Shown here one piece after another: positions 40,571-48,941 of a DNA stretch of 64,000 bases. Both the position numbers and the translations under genes were made by a program. Under the pieces are notes generated by a model. It had not been told where the DNA came from. It worked only from the letters and a program-made list of their open reading frames with translations, and ran no database searches. The stretch comes from Bacteroidales bacterium (GTDB lineage Bacteria; Bacteroidota; Bacteroidia; Bacteroidales; UBA932), in contig JAFTEQ010000001.1 in NCBI GenBank assembly GCA_017453565.1, positions 1 to 64,000 on the forward strand, read 5' to 3'. Every line of letters starts with the position of its first letter. Position 1 is the first letter of the stretch.

Positions 40571-42862
40571 TTAATAGGTATAGTAGAACTCCAGTTTGCT
40601 GACAGTAAGGTTGTAGCCGTAATAGCTGGTGCCGCTGGTGGCGTAGAAGGCCAGGTAGTAAGGCGTGTCGAGTTCTGGATTGGCGAGCTCCCAGGTTTTT
40701 TCGGCGCCTTTACTGACAGTCGTAGCCGCATACTGGCGGTAGTCGCCTGTCCCTTCGTACGGCACCTGATTGGAGATGTTCCAGCGGGATTTGTTGCCGC
40801 CCACCGTGAAGACCACCTTGGCAAGACGCTTCCCGGGCACGACCGCGGTCCTGAGCCAGCCGATACCGTCTTTGCCACCGTAGGTCGGAGGATCGTTCGA
40901 CGTGTCACAGGTGTTGTACCGCAGGCCGTTGATGTTGCCGCTGCTTGTGGATTTGGAGATGCCGTAGGTGGCCCAAAGCTGGAAGGTGTAGGGCGTTCCC
41001 AGATTGTGGTAGAGGATGGTCCCGCCGTTACAGGTCGCCCCTTCCACCGAGGCCCGGTTGCTCGGCAGGTCGTCGATGGCCGATCCGCTCGGAGTGCCCG
41101 GAGCCAGGTTGATCTTGAAGGTAAAGGCGCTTTCGCCGTCGGGGATGAAGGTGTGGAAGCTCCGGGTGGGGCCGTACACCTTAGCGCCCGAGCCCTTCGC
41201 CCATGCGCGGTAGGAGTAGTCGGTGTCCTTCGTGAGCCCCGTCACGGCCTTACTGAAGTTGATGGCCGGGCTGTCGCAGCTGACCGAGGTCCAGTCACCG
41301 TCGCCCGCCGCCTTGTACTCGAAGCCGCAGCTATACTGGGTGGCGTCGAAGCCTTCGGAGGGGATGAACGAGCCGCTCATGAGGGCGGTGGTACCGGTGG
41401 TGAGGTCGTTGTCGCGCGCGTCAATGGTGGTCACCCTGGCGGCATTGTAGACACCGGTTTCATCGGCCGTCGTGTACCAGACTTCGATCCGTCCCATACA
41501 GAGGGTTCCGTCTGCGGTCATCTGGATGCGGTAGGGCGTGTTCTCTGCGGTCCCGGAAAGGTACCAGGTGTGTTCTTCTCCGTTGAAGACCGTTCCTGTC
41601 CAGGCCTCGCCTCCGGTGACCAGGGTGCCGCCGGTGGTGTAGATAGCGGGCGACCCGATCGCTCCGCTCATATTGGGCGTGGCCTGTATCCGGATTTTGT
41701 AGATGCGTTTGCCAGCCTGGGCCGGGACCTCCATATAGTCGCCGCTCGCGCCGCCGAAACGTACGCCGAGATAGCCGTGGCGGGCAATGGCGTTGGAAGC
41801 AAGGATCCTGAACGGAAGGCCAGAGCCGGAGAGCGTGTATTCAAACACGTCCGTGCCGGCGGTCCAGCTGCCCGCACCGGTAAGATTGGTGTAGGCCGTT
41901 GTGGTCTTTTCCGCATTGTACGAGGTAGGCATGGTGTTGGTGTTCTGCGTGAACGGCCAGTTGTAGTAACGGCAGCCCTTGGTGAAGGCAATCTCCAGCG
42001 GAGCGTCTTCCCAGTCAAGGCTGGCCGGGTTGATGGTGCCCAGGGGCGTGATGCCCGAACGGACCACGTCGAGGATGGAGTCGCCCAACTTCTCGGCGTA
42101 CTTGCCGTCGTTACGGTAGAAACGCAGGGAAATGCCCTTTGTGAACCTCATGACCGGCAGGCACATGTAATAGGTGCCAGCTTTAAAGGTCCCTTCTTCC
42201 GGGGTGAGGGCGAGGCGGTAACTGCGGTGTCCCTCCGGGGTGGAGGCGACAGCCGGATCCTTGTAATACAGGGAAGTGGGGATACCGTCGCTGCCGAAGT
42301 CGATCTTGGCGATGCCGGACACCCATTCCTGGTTGCGGCCCACGAGGACAATCTTCTCAATATCGGTGTCGGCGGCAAAGGTGACGCTCACCAGGCCGTC
42401 GGCGTTCTTCATGGAGAATTCGCCGCTCACTTCGGTAACGCCCGCAGAGAAATGCGCCGCCGGGTCGAAGGAGCCCGCAGGTGCCGTCTGGTCCATGGGA
42501 TAGGTTACCAGGATGTCGGCACTGCTGGAAATCTCGGCGCTGGCGGAATAGGGATAGAGGGCGTAGTACTTGCCGTCGTCGGAAACCGCGGCGCTGCCCG
42601 TGAAGGTGGCGTTTTTGCCGCTTTCGGTGGTGGTGAAGGTGTAGGACGTCCCGTTGGAGAAGACGTTGATCTTGTCTCCGCTCACCCAGTTGATGGTGCT
42701 GCCGTCGCCGTCCAGGGCGGCACGGGCGTCGTCGGACCGGACAGAGAACGACATAGGAATGAGTTCCCGGCCCTCGTTTTGCGGGGCTGCGGCCTCTTTG
42801 GCGCAGGATGCGGCTACCGTCGCTGCGACGGTAGCCAGCAGGAGAAAACACTTACCATTCAT
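40571..42862 (-). CDS. multidomain surface lipoprotein with modules A and B
   Basis: A 763-residue lipoprotein (signal peptide ending in VAASC, Cys20). Residues about 35-280 resemble a fimbrillin-like domain with WVSGDKINVFSNG and YYALYPYSA. Residues about 290-466 are module A, shared with the three genes upstream (YNWPF, GVRFGGASGDYMEVP, GEAWTGTVFNGEEHTW, IEVWYTT). Residues about 470-572 look like a fibronectin-III-type domain. Residues about 576-763 are module B, also shared (FTFKINLAP, QLWATYGISK, IGWLRTAVVPGKRLAKVVFTV). A cell-surface binding or adhesion role is inferred. Its start overlaps the 36-residue peptide gene by 11 bases. Confidence 0.7.
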   Translation of the reverse strand: MNGKCFLLLATVAATVAASCAKEAAAPQNEGRELIPMSFSVRSDDARAALDGDGSTINWVSGDKINVFSNGTSYTFTTTESGKNATFTGSAAVSDDGKYYALYPYSASAEISSSADILVTYPMDQTAPAGSFDPAAHFSAGVTEVSGEFSMKNADGLVSVTFAADTDIEKIVLVGRNQEWVSGIAKIDFGSDGIPTSLYYKDPAVASTPEGHRSYRLALTPEEGTFKAGTYYMCLPVMRFTKGISLRFYRNDGKYAEKLGDSILDVVRSGITPLGTINPASLDWEDAPLEIAFTKGCRYYNWPFTQNTNTMPTSYNAEKTTTAYTNLTGAGSWTAGTDVFEYTLSGSGLPFRILASNAIARHGYLGVRFGGASGDYMEVPAQAGKRIYKIRIQATPNMSGAIGSPAIYTTGGTLVTGGEAWTGTVFNGEEHTWYLSGTAENTPYRIQMTADGTLCMGRIEVWYTTADETGVYNAARVTTIDARDNDLTTGTTALMSGSFIPSEGFDATQYSCGFEYKAAGDGDWTSVSCDSPAINFSKAVTGLTKDTDYSYRAWAKGSGAKVYGPTRSFHTFIPDGESAFTFKINLAPGTPSGSAIDDLPSNRASVEGATCNGGTILYHNLGTPYTFQLWATYGISKSTSSGNINGLRYNTCDTSNDPPTYGGKDGIGWLRTAVVPGKRLAKVVFTVGGNKSRWNISNQVPYEGTGDYRQYAATTVSKGAEKTWELANPELDTPYYLAFYATSGTSYYGYNLTVSKLEFYYTY

Positions 42863-42962
42863 ACTCGTCCTCGGTTTTTAGTCCTTCCATGCTGACGCAG
42901 AGGATCGCCTGGGGCCGCAGATCCACGACCTCAAGGCTGGGGGATGTGTACGTATTGTTCAT
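42852..42962 (-). CDS. 36-residue conserved-type peptide in the surface-protein operon
   Basis: A 36-codon frame, MNNTYTSPSLEVVDLRPQAI then LCVSMEGLKTEDEYEW. It resembles the short peptides with a pattern of charged start, (V/L)EVVDL, a LC-S motif and an acidic aromatic tail that often accompany lipoprotein and fimbrillin-like genes in Bacteroidetes. Their function is unknown. It begins 3 bases after the stop of the 205-residue gene and overlaps the large lipoprotein start by 11 bases, so the reading frame fits tightly into the operon. Confidence 0.6.
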   Translation of the reverse strand: MNNTYTSPSLEVVDLRPQAILCVSMEGLKTEDEYEW

Positions 42963-42965
42963 GAT

Positions 42966-43583
42966 CTATTTAACCTTCGCTTTCTTGACTTTCTTCACCT
43001 TGCCTGGCACCTGGTAGTAGACGCTGATGCCGAAAATGTCGCAGGTGTATTTGCTGCTGAGCACGAGGCGGGCCGGCTCTCCGGCTTTGAGCCCGGAAAG
43101 CACCCAGCTGTGTTCTTCGCCGGTCTGCTTGTTGCCGGTCCAGGCCGCTCCGCCTTCAACGTCGGCGCCGGAAGCGTCGGTAATCTTGGGGTTGCCGCAG
43201 TTGCCATTGGTGGCCCCGCTCACGAGCACCACTTTTGTGACGGCCTGTCCGGGGATGGCGGGGAATTCAATGTAGTCGCCCACTTTGGAGCCGAAACGGA
43301 TGCCCCGCTTGGAGTTGCGCACCAGGGTGGTGCTGGGACAGAACTTGAACACGTGGCTGCTGCCGCGAACGGTGAACGCGGTCTCTTTGCCAAGTAAGGG
43401 ATTCTCGTCTCTGGCGGAAGTCGGGACCTGCGTGGACTTGCCCTCGAATGGCCAGACCAACTTTGCTCCGTCGTGGAAACTGATGCTGATGACGGTGTTC
43501 TGGTCCGCTTTCTGCTTGGGGGCGGCCGAAGCGCTCAGGCAGAGGCCCGCCACTGCGGCGAGCAGGAGGATTATGCGTTTCAT
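42966..43583 (-). CDS. secreted protein with module A only (205 aa)
   Basis: A 205-residue exported protein (signal peptide ending at SASA). It consists of a single module A, about residues 28-190: VWPFEGKS, GIRFGSKVGDYIEFP, GGAAWTGNKQTGEEHSW and ISVYYQ. It ends in a Lys-rich tail (GKVKKVKKAKVK) that matches the linker joining modules A and B in the next two genes, as though module B had been lost or never added. Function unknown. It starts 3 bases after the stop of the upstream paralogue. Confidence 0.7.
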   Translation of the reverse strand: MKRIILLLAAVAGLCLSASAAPKQKADQNTVISISFHDGAKLVWPFEGKSTQVPTSARDENPLLGKETAFTVRGSSHVFKFCPSTTLVRNSKRGIRFGSKVGDYIEFPAIPGQAVTKVVLVSGATNGNCGNPKITDASGADVEGGAAWTGNKQTGEEHSWVLSGLKAGEPARLVLSSKYTCDIFGISVYYQVPGKVKKVKKAKVK

Positions 43584-43586
43584 ATT

Positions 43587-44753
43587 CTATTTCTTATAGG
43601 TAAGGGTGATTTTCTGGACGGTGAAATTCTTGGCGTCCTTGATGCTGATGTAGTAGGGACGGCCCGCTTCCGGGTCTTCGAGGAGCATCGAGGCCGTGCG
43701 GGAGAAGGCGAAAGAAGTGTCGCCCACCTGGTCGGCGCTGCCGCGTCCGCTCTCGTCGATGATGGCCGAGGAGATGCCGGCTACGCCCGAGGAGCGGTCT
43801 TTGGCGGGAATGGTGGCGCTGGTGGTCATTTCCACGCTGACGAGTTTCATTCCCTCGATGCCGGGCAGTTTGATCCAGGCCGCGGCGGGCTCTTCCGATC
43901 CATAGTGCTTCTTGGTGGCCGAACTCATACCTTCCGCATTGAGGCTCAGGGCGCTGATGACCTTTCCGCCGCCGGAGGTGGCTTTGGTCACGCCGTTCTT
44001 GGCCCAGAAGTCGAAGTTGTATTTACCCACGGTCTTGGTAATCGTCTTGCCGGCGTTCTTGTCGGTATAGGCGAGGGTGGGAAGGTCGAAGAGGAGGTCG
44101 CCCTTTTCGTTGGTTTCGCTGTTAAAGACGATCTCCACCACTTCCACCGAGCCTTTCTTGGGCTTCTTTACCTTGGCGTTCTTGTAGAAGACTTCCAGGT
44201 CCTGCAGCTCGCAGATGCCGCTGCGGGTGATGGTGAGGCGCACCGGAGCGCCGGGCTCCACGCCTTCGAGCATCCACTCGTGCTCGTCGCCGGTCTGTTT
44301 CTTGCCCGTCCAGGGCTCACCGCCCTTGATGTCGGCGCCGCCCACGGTCTTGATGGCGGGCGTGCCGGCTGCGGACCCCTTGCTGCCCGCGCGCATACGG
44401 ACTTTGGCCACCACCATGCCCTCCTGGCCGGGGATCTCAAAGAAATCGCCGGCCTTGTTGCCGAAGCGGAAGCCCATGGAGGGGTGCGGAGAAAGGATAT
44501 CCGAGGCATAGACTTTCACGAACAGATTGCTCTCCTTCACGGCGAAGGTGTGGATCTTGCCGCGCAGTTCCTGCTGTGCGGGATCGCTCACGGAACCCGG
44601 AAGGCGGCTCTTGCCCGCGAAGGGCCAGTTCTGATGGCGGTCGTTGCTGCCGAAATTGAGGTGCAGGCTGCTCTCTTTGGCCGCCGATGCGCCGGTGACG
44701 CTGCCCAGCAGGGTGGCGAGGGCCAGCGCCAGGGAAAGGAAACGTCTGTTCAT
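43587..44753 (-). CDS. secreted two-module (A+B) protein, copy 2
   Basis: A 388-residue exported protein (signal peptide to about SASA, residue 25). Module A spans about 27-191 (NWPFAGKS, GFRFGNKAGDFFEIP, GEPWTGKKQTGDEHEW, DLEVFYK). A KVKKPKKGS linker follows, and module B spans about 205-388 (GDLLFDLPTLAYT, YNFDFWAKNGVTKATS, AAWIKLPGIEGMKLVSVEM, PYYISIKDAKNFTVQKITLTY). Both modules look like beta-sandwich domains. No catalytic motif is visible. Only 3 bases separate it from each neighbour in the operon. Confidence 0.7.
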   Translation of the reverse strand: MNRRFLSLALALATLLGSVTGASAAKESSLHLNFGSNDRHQNWPFAGKSRLPGSVSDPAQQELRGKIHTFAVKESNLFVKVYASDILSPHPSMGFRFGNKAGDFFEIPGQEGMVVAKVRMRAGSKGSAAGTPAIKTVGGADIKGGEPWTGKKQTGDEHEWMLEGVEPGAPVRLTITRSGICELQDLEVFYKNAKVKKPKKGSVEVVEIVFNSETNEKGDLLFDLPTLAYTDKNAGKTITKTVGKYNFDFWAKNGVTKATSGGGKVISALSLNAEGMSSATKKHYGSEEPAAAWIKLPGIEGMKLVSVEMTTSATIPAKDRSSGVAGISSAIIDESGRGSADQVGDTSFAFSRTASMLLEDPEAGRPYYISIKDAKNFTVQKITLTYKK

Positions 44754-44756
44754 GGT

Positions 44757-45917
44757 CTACCTCTTTTCGTATTTAAGAACCAGATGCTTGATGCTCACGT
44801 TCTTGGCGTCCTTGAAGCAGACCCAGACGGGTTGCCCGACCAGGGGTTTTTCAATATTGATTGTAACGCCGGGCGTGAAGACGAAGTAGACTTCGGGCGA
44901 GAGGTCGCCGTTTCCGGTGCCGTCCGTGTTGATAAGAGCGCTCGAAAGATTCATAACGCCCGAGGCGACCTTGGAGGGGAAGGTGTAGTTGCACTGCACC
45001 TCCACGCTCACGAGCGCCAGGCCGTCGATGGCGGGCGCCTTGATCCAGGCATTGCCCACTTCGCCGTAGGGCTCGCCCTTCCGATTGCCGGCGGGATTGA
45101 ACACCAGGCCGGTGATCTTCTGTCCGCCGTTTACGGTGGCCTTGGCCACGCCGTGCTCTGCCCAGAAGGTCAGTTCGTATTTACCCATCTTCAGGGGCAC
45201 GTTCTTGCCGCTGTTCTTGGCGATGGCAGCTCCGAGCGTGGGAAGCCCGAAGATGAGGTCGCCGTCGGTGTTGGTGTCGCTGTTGAAGATGGCGTCAATG
45301 GTGACCTGGGTGCCTTTCTTGGCTTTCTTTGCCTTCACGGTCTTGTAGAAAACCTCGATTTCCTGAGGCTCGATGGCGCCGTTTCTCGTGGAAATGAGGC
45401 GCAGGGGCTGTCCGGCCACGGGCTCCTCGATGGTCCAGACGTGCTCATCGCCCTGGGTCTTCTTGCCGGACCAGACGCCGCCGCCTTTCACGATGCGGCC
45501 GTCGATGCTCTGGATGCAGGGTTCGCCGCAGAAGGAGCCGGTCTGTCCGGCGCGCAGGCGCACTTTCACGATGGCCTGGTTGGGTTGGGCGGGGAGTTCA
45601 AAATAGGCGCCGGCGTGGTTGCCCACACGCAGGCCCATCCACGGGTGGCGGGCAATGACGTCGGGAGCGAAGATCTTGACGGGGACCTGGCTGTCCTTGA
45701 CGGTGAAGACATGGATCTTACCGGCAACGGTCGCCTGTCTCGGGTCTTGGACTGACGAGGGAACAAGCTTTGCCGGAGAAGCGAAGGGCCAGAGCATCTG
45801 TTTTTCGCTGTCACAGAACTTCAGCAGGAGGCTGCTTTCTTTCGCGGCGGAGGCGCAAAGGGCGCTTCCGAGCAGGGTTGCAAGGGCAAAAGCCCAGGTA
45901 AGGAAACGTGCTTTCAT
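44757..45917 (-). CDS. secreted two-module (A+B) protein, copy 1
   Basis: A 386-residue paralogue of the next gene with the same signal peptide (LCASA) and layout. Module A covers about 28-195 (LWPFASPA, GLRVGNHAGAYFELP, GGVWSGKKTQGDEHVW, EIEVFYK), a KAKKAKKGT linker follows, and module B covers about 207-386 (GDLIFGLPTLGAA, YELTFWAEHGVAKAT, NAWIKAPAIDGLALVSVEV, PVWVCFKDAKNVSIKHLVL). It begins 30 bases after the stop of the EF-G2 paralogue and has no promoter box of its own that I can see, so it may be read from that gene's promoter. Confidence 0.7.
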   Translation of the reverse strand: MKARFLTWAFALATLLGSALCASAAKESSLLLKFCDSEKQMLWPFASPAKLVPSSVQDPRQATVAGKIHVFTVKDSQVPVKIFAPDVIARHPWMGLRVGNHAGAYFELPAQPNQAIVKVRLRAGQTGSFCGEPCIQSIDGRIVKGGGVWSGKKTQGDEHVWTIEEPVAGQPLRLISTRNGAIEPQEIEVFYKTVKAKKAKKGTQVTIDAIFNSDTNTDGDLIFGLPTLGAAIAKNSGKNVPLKMGKYELTFWAEHGVAKATVNGGQKITGLVFNPAGNRKGEPYGEVGNAWIKAPAIDGLALVSVEVQCNYTFPSKVASGVMNLSSALINTDGTGNGDLSPEVYFVFTPGVTINIEKPLVGQPVWVCFKDAKNVSIKHLVLKYEKR

Positions 45918-45947
45918 ATGTGGTTAATTGGTTATTAGTTACTTTGA

Positions 45948-48059
45948 TTATTCATCATCCTTCTCTTCCGCGGCGTAGGCTTCGAGCAGTTTGGTCTGCA
46001 CTTCGGCCGGCACCTGCTGGTACTCGGCGAACTTCATGCTGAAGGTAGCACTGCCGCCGGTGAGCGAACTCAGGGTGGTGGAATAGCGGTAGAGCTCGGC
46101 GAGCGGCACGCGGGCGTGCAGCACGGTGAAGCCCTTGTCCATATCCTGGTTCATGATCATGCCGCGACGGGTGTTGAGGTCGGACATGCAGGGACCCACA
46201 TAGTCGTTCGGCGTGAGGATGTCCACGTTGTAGATGGGCTCCAGGATCTTGGGGCCGGCGTTGCGGAAGGCCTCCTTGAAGGCGTTGCGGCCGGCGATGA
46301 TGAAGGCGATTTCCTTGGAATCCACGGGGTGCATCTTACCGTCGTAGACGTAGACGCGGATGTCGCGGGCGTAGGAGCCGGTGAGGGGGCCTTCCTCCAT
46401 CTTGGACTTGATACCCTTAAGGATGGCGGGCATGAAGCTGAGGTCGATGGAGCCGCCCACCACGCAGTTGTAGAACTCCAGGCGTCCGCCCCATTCGAGG
46501 TCGATGATTTCCTGGCTCTTGAAGTTGAACACGGTGTCCTTGCCGTCGATCTTGAAGTTCTTGGGAGCGTCACCCTCGGTGTAGGGGCAGACCAGCAGGT
46601 GCACTTCGCCGAACTGGCCGGCGCCGCCCGACTGCTTCTTGTGGCGGTACTGGGCCGTGGCGATCTTGGTGATGGTCTCGCGGTACGGCACCTTGGGGGC
46701 GTAGAGTTCGATGTTGAGCTTGAACTCGTTGTTCACGCGCCACTTCACGTAGTTGATGTGCTGCTCACCCATGCCGCTCAGGATGGTCTGGCGGAGTTCC
46801 TTGGAGTATTCCACGTTGATGGTGGGATCCTGGGCCGCAATCTTGTTGAGGGCGTCGCCCACCTTGGCCTCGTCGTTCTTGTCGACGGCCTTCACGGCGC
46901 AGCGATACTTGGCGTCGGGGAAGACCATGTGCGGGATGGCCTTCACGCCCGGCTGGGCGAGGGTGACGTCGGTCTTGCCGTTCTTGAGTTTCATAACGCA
47001 GCCGATGTCGCCGGCGCTGATGGAGGAAACCTTCTCCTTCTTGGCGCCCGCCACGGCGTAGATGGCGCTGAGGCGCTCTCCGTTGCCGTTTTCGGGGTTC
47101 ACGAGGTCGGCGCCTTCATTGAGGGTGCCGCTCATTACCTTGAAGTAAGATACGTCGCCGAGGTGCTGCTCCACGCTGGTCTTGTAGATGAAGAGGCTCA
47201 CGGGGCCGTCGCTCTTGCAGGCGGGGGCGGGGGCCACGTTCACGATGAACTCCATGAGGCGCTTCACGCCCATGTCGTTCTTGGCGGAAAGGCAGAAAAC
47301 GGGGATGACTTCGTCTTTCGCCAGACCCATGGCGAGACCCTGGCAGATCTCCTCGGTGCTGAGCTCCATGGTGTCGAAGAACTTCTCCATGAGTTCGTCG
47401 GAGCCTTCGGCGGCCTTCTCCATGAGTTCGGCGCGCAGGCTCTCGGCCTCGTCGGCGTATTCGGCGGGGATGTCGAGCTCTTCACGGGTGCCGTTGTTGT
47501 CCTTGAAACGGTAGTACTTCATGGTGATCACGTCCACGAAGCCGTTGAAGCCGGCGCCCGGGTTCACGGGGAACTGGCAGAGGATGGCCTTCTTGCCGAA
47601 ATGCTCGTTCAGCGAACGGTGCACGAGGTCCCAGTTGGCCTTTTCGTGGTCGAGCTGGTTCACGGCCACGATGAGCGGAATCTTGTAGTTGTCGGCGTAG
47701 CGGGCGAAGATCTGCGTGCCCACTTCCACGCCCTGCTGCGCGTTCACGAGCAGGACGGCGCTTTCCACCACCTTGAAGGCGGAAAGGGCGCCGCCGCTGA
47801 AGTCGTCGGAACCGGGGGCGTCGATGATGTTGAGTTTGTGGTTCAGGAATTCCGCGTACAACGGGGTCGCGTTCACGGATTTCTGGTTGGTCTGCTCGAA
47901 TTCGGTATTGTCCGACACGGTGTTCTTGTCTTCCACCGTGCCGCGGCGGTCAATTACCTTTCCTTCGTAGAGCATGGCTTCCGCCAGGGTGGTTTTGCCG
48001 GACTTCGAACTGCCCAGCAGAACGACATTCCTGATTTCTTTGGTAGCGTAAGATTTCAT
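45948..48059 (-). CDS. EF-G2-type elongation factor G paralogue
   Basis: A 703-residue translational-GTPase-family protein covering all five EF-G domains. Key GTPase positions are altered: the P loop reads GSSKSGKTT (residues 16-24), the G3 motif reads DAPGSDDF, with Ser83 where canonical EF-G has the catalytic His, and NKxD reads NQLD. This matches EF-G2 of Bacteroides, a paralogue reported to support translation without hydrolysing GTP during carbon limitation. A TAGATTTG box lies 51 bases upstream. The secreted-protein operon follows 30 bases after its stop. A standard fusA must lie elsewhere in the genome. Confidence 0.85.
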   Translation of the reverse strand: MKSYATKEIRNVVLLGSSKSGKTTLAEAMLYEGKVIDRRGTVEDKNTVSDNTEFEQTNQKSVNATPLYAEFLNHKLNIIDAPGSDDFSGGALSAFKVVESAVLLVNAQQGVEVGTQIFARYADNYKIPLIVAVNQLDHEKANWDLVHRSLNEHFGKKAILCQFPVNPGAGFNGFVDVITMKYYRFKDNNGTREELDIPAEYADEAESLRAELMEKAAEGSDELMEKFFDTMELSTEEICQGLAMGLAKDEVIPVFCLSAKNDMGVKRLMEFIVNVAPAPACKSDGPVSLFIYKTSVEQHLGDVSYFKVMSGTLNEGADLVNPENGNGERLSAIYAVAGAKKEKVSSISAGDIGCVMKLKNGKTDVTLAQPGVKAIPHMVFPDAKYRCAVKAVDKNDEAKVGDALNKIAAQDPTINVEYSKELRQTILSGMGEQHINYVKWRVNNEFKLNIELYAPKVPYRETITKIATAQYRHKKQSGGAGQFGEVHLLVCPYTEGDAPKNFKIDGKDTVFNFKSQEIIDLEWGGRLEFYNCVVGGSIDLSFMPAILKGIKSKMEEGPLTGSYARDIRVYVYDGKMHPVDSKEIAFIIAGRNAFKEAFRNAGPKILEPIYNVDILTPNDYVGPCMSDLNTRRGMIMNQDMDKGFTVLHARVPLAELYRYSTTLSSLTGGSATFSMKFAEYQQVPAEVQTKLLEAYAAEEKDDE

Positions 48060-48107
48060 TGTTTGGTTATTATTTGAACTTTTGTTTTTGCTGCCTTTAA
48101 TAATAGC

Positions 48108-48311
48108 CTACAAATCTAACAAATTTTGGAAGCAATACAAAATTTCGGGCCCGTCCATCCCCAATTCTTTTTGCGCGTACGCGTCGAGGGACGCGGGCGA
48201 GACCCTCAGGCGCAGGCAGATTTGTTCGTAGGAGGGGCAGCGTTCCCCGCTGGCGCCGCCGCGGAGCAACCAGCGGCCGAAGCGCTCGAATTTCTTTTCA
48301 ATGGTGCACAT
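48108..48311 (-). CDS. small conserved-type helical protein (67 aa)
   Basis: A 67-residue protein beginning MCTIEKKFERFGRWLL, with CPSYEQICLRLRVSPASLDAY and a C-terminal helix. The pattern (helix, then EQICLRLRVSPASLD) suggests a helix-turn-helix-like fold, and I have the impression that short homologues are common in Bacteroidales, without a known function. A longer frame upstream exists, but this start lies just after a CATCTTTG box on the minus strand (48334-48341). Its 3' end overlaps the promoter box of the EF-G2 gene. Confidence 0.6.
   Translation of the reverse strand: MCTIEKKFERFGRWLLRGGASGERCPSYEQICLRLRVSPASLDAYAQKELGMDGPEILYCFQNLLDL
48111..48118 (-). promoter_or_regulatory. -7 box of the EF-G2 gene
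   Basis: The minus strand reads TAGATTTG, an exact TAnnTTTG match, with a 51-base leader. It lies inside the last codons of the small protein gene upstream. Confidence 0.5.
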
Positions 48312-48483
48312 AATCTTGTCTTGTTTGGCAAGGCAAAGATGTCCCTGCCGAAGCGAAAAAGCAAGCATTTCCCTGGAGTAAAACATGGAGTAAAAACAAA
48401 AAATTTACGTTTTCATAGTAAAAAGAAAATTTATACTTGCCTTTGAAAAGATTTTCTTGCCCCCTTGGAAGGCCTCCAAAGTG

Positions 48484-48491
48484 TATTTTTG
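48484..48491 (+). promoter_or_regulatory. -7 box of the XRE regulator gene
   Basis: TATTTTTG, an exact match, ends 24 bases before the start at 48516 and rules out starts further upstream. Confidence 0.55.
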
Positions 48492-48515
48492 AAGTCCAAC
48501 AATGCTAAAGAAGAG

Positions 48516-48929
48516 ATGGACGAAAAAAGCGTGAAAAGGAACATCCGACGTACGCGTGAGGCGCTGGGGCTGTCGCAGCGGCAAATGGCCGAACAGCTGG
48601 GCATTTCGCGGACGGCTTACCGCAATTTCGAAACAGGGGAAACCCGGATTTACAGCGAACACATCACGCAGATGGCTGGAATGGCGGGCAAGACCGACGA
48701 GGAGGTCCTGCTGGGCGACGAAGCCCGCGCCGCCGCCTCCGAACTTCGGGAGAGCGTCGACTGGGAGGCGCGGATGCGCGCCCTCACCGCCGAATACGAG
48801 CGCCGTCTCGAAGATCTGCGCCGTGAAATCAAGCATCTCAAGGCCTTGTTGGAGTCGAAAGAACAATCCATCCGCCTGCAGGAGCAACTTCTCGGAATGT
48901 ATGCCCGTAAATCGCAGGAAAATGATTAA
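48516..48929 (+). CDS. XRE-family helix-turn-helix regulator with coiled coil
   Basis: A 137-residue protein. The N-terminal 60 residues are a Cro/C1-type helix-turn-helix (IRRTREALGLSQRQMAEQLGISRTAYRNFETGETR). The C-terminal 50 residues form a coiled coil (YERRLEDLRREIKHLKALLESKEQSIRLQEQLL) likely used for dimerisation. The target is unknown. A promoter box inside the rnhB upstream region suggests rnhB has its own start of transcription within the end of this gene. Confidence 0.8.
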   Translation: MDEKSVKRNIRRTREALGLSQRQMAEQLGISRTAYRNFETGETRIYSEHITQMAGMAGKTDEEVLLGDEARAAASELRESVDWEARMRALTAEYERRLEDLRREIKHLKALLESKEQSIRLQEQLLGMYARKSQEND

Positions 48930-48934
48930 ATTTG
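48927..48934 (+). promoter_or_regulatory. -7 box upstream of rnhB
   Basis: TAAATTTG, an exact match, overlapping the stop codon of the XRE gene and ending 7 bases before the rnhB start. Confidence 0.5.
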
Positions 48935-48941
48935 TGGCTGT

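Noticed and set aside
42966..43583. Truncated pseudogene of the A+B family
   Set aside because: The frame has its own signal peptide, a complete module A and a clean stop after the linker, so it reads as an intact short paralogue.
46116..48077. A 653-codon plus-strand frame rich in His, Val and Gly
   Set aside because: It is antisense to the EF-G2 paralogue; composition is that of a reverse-strand shadow.
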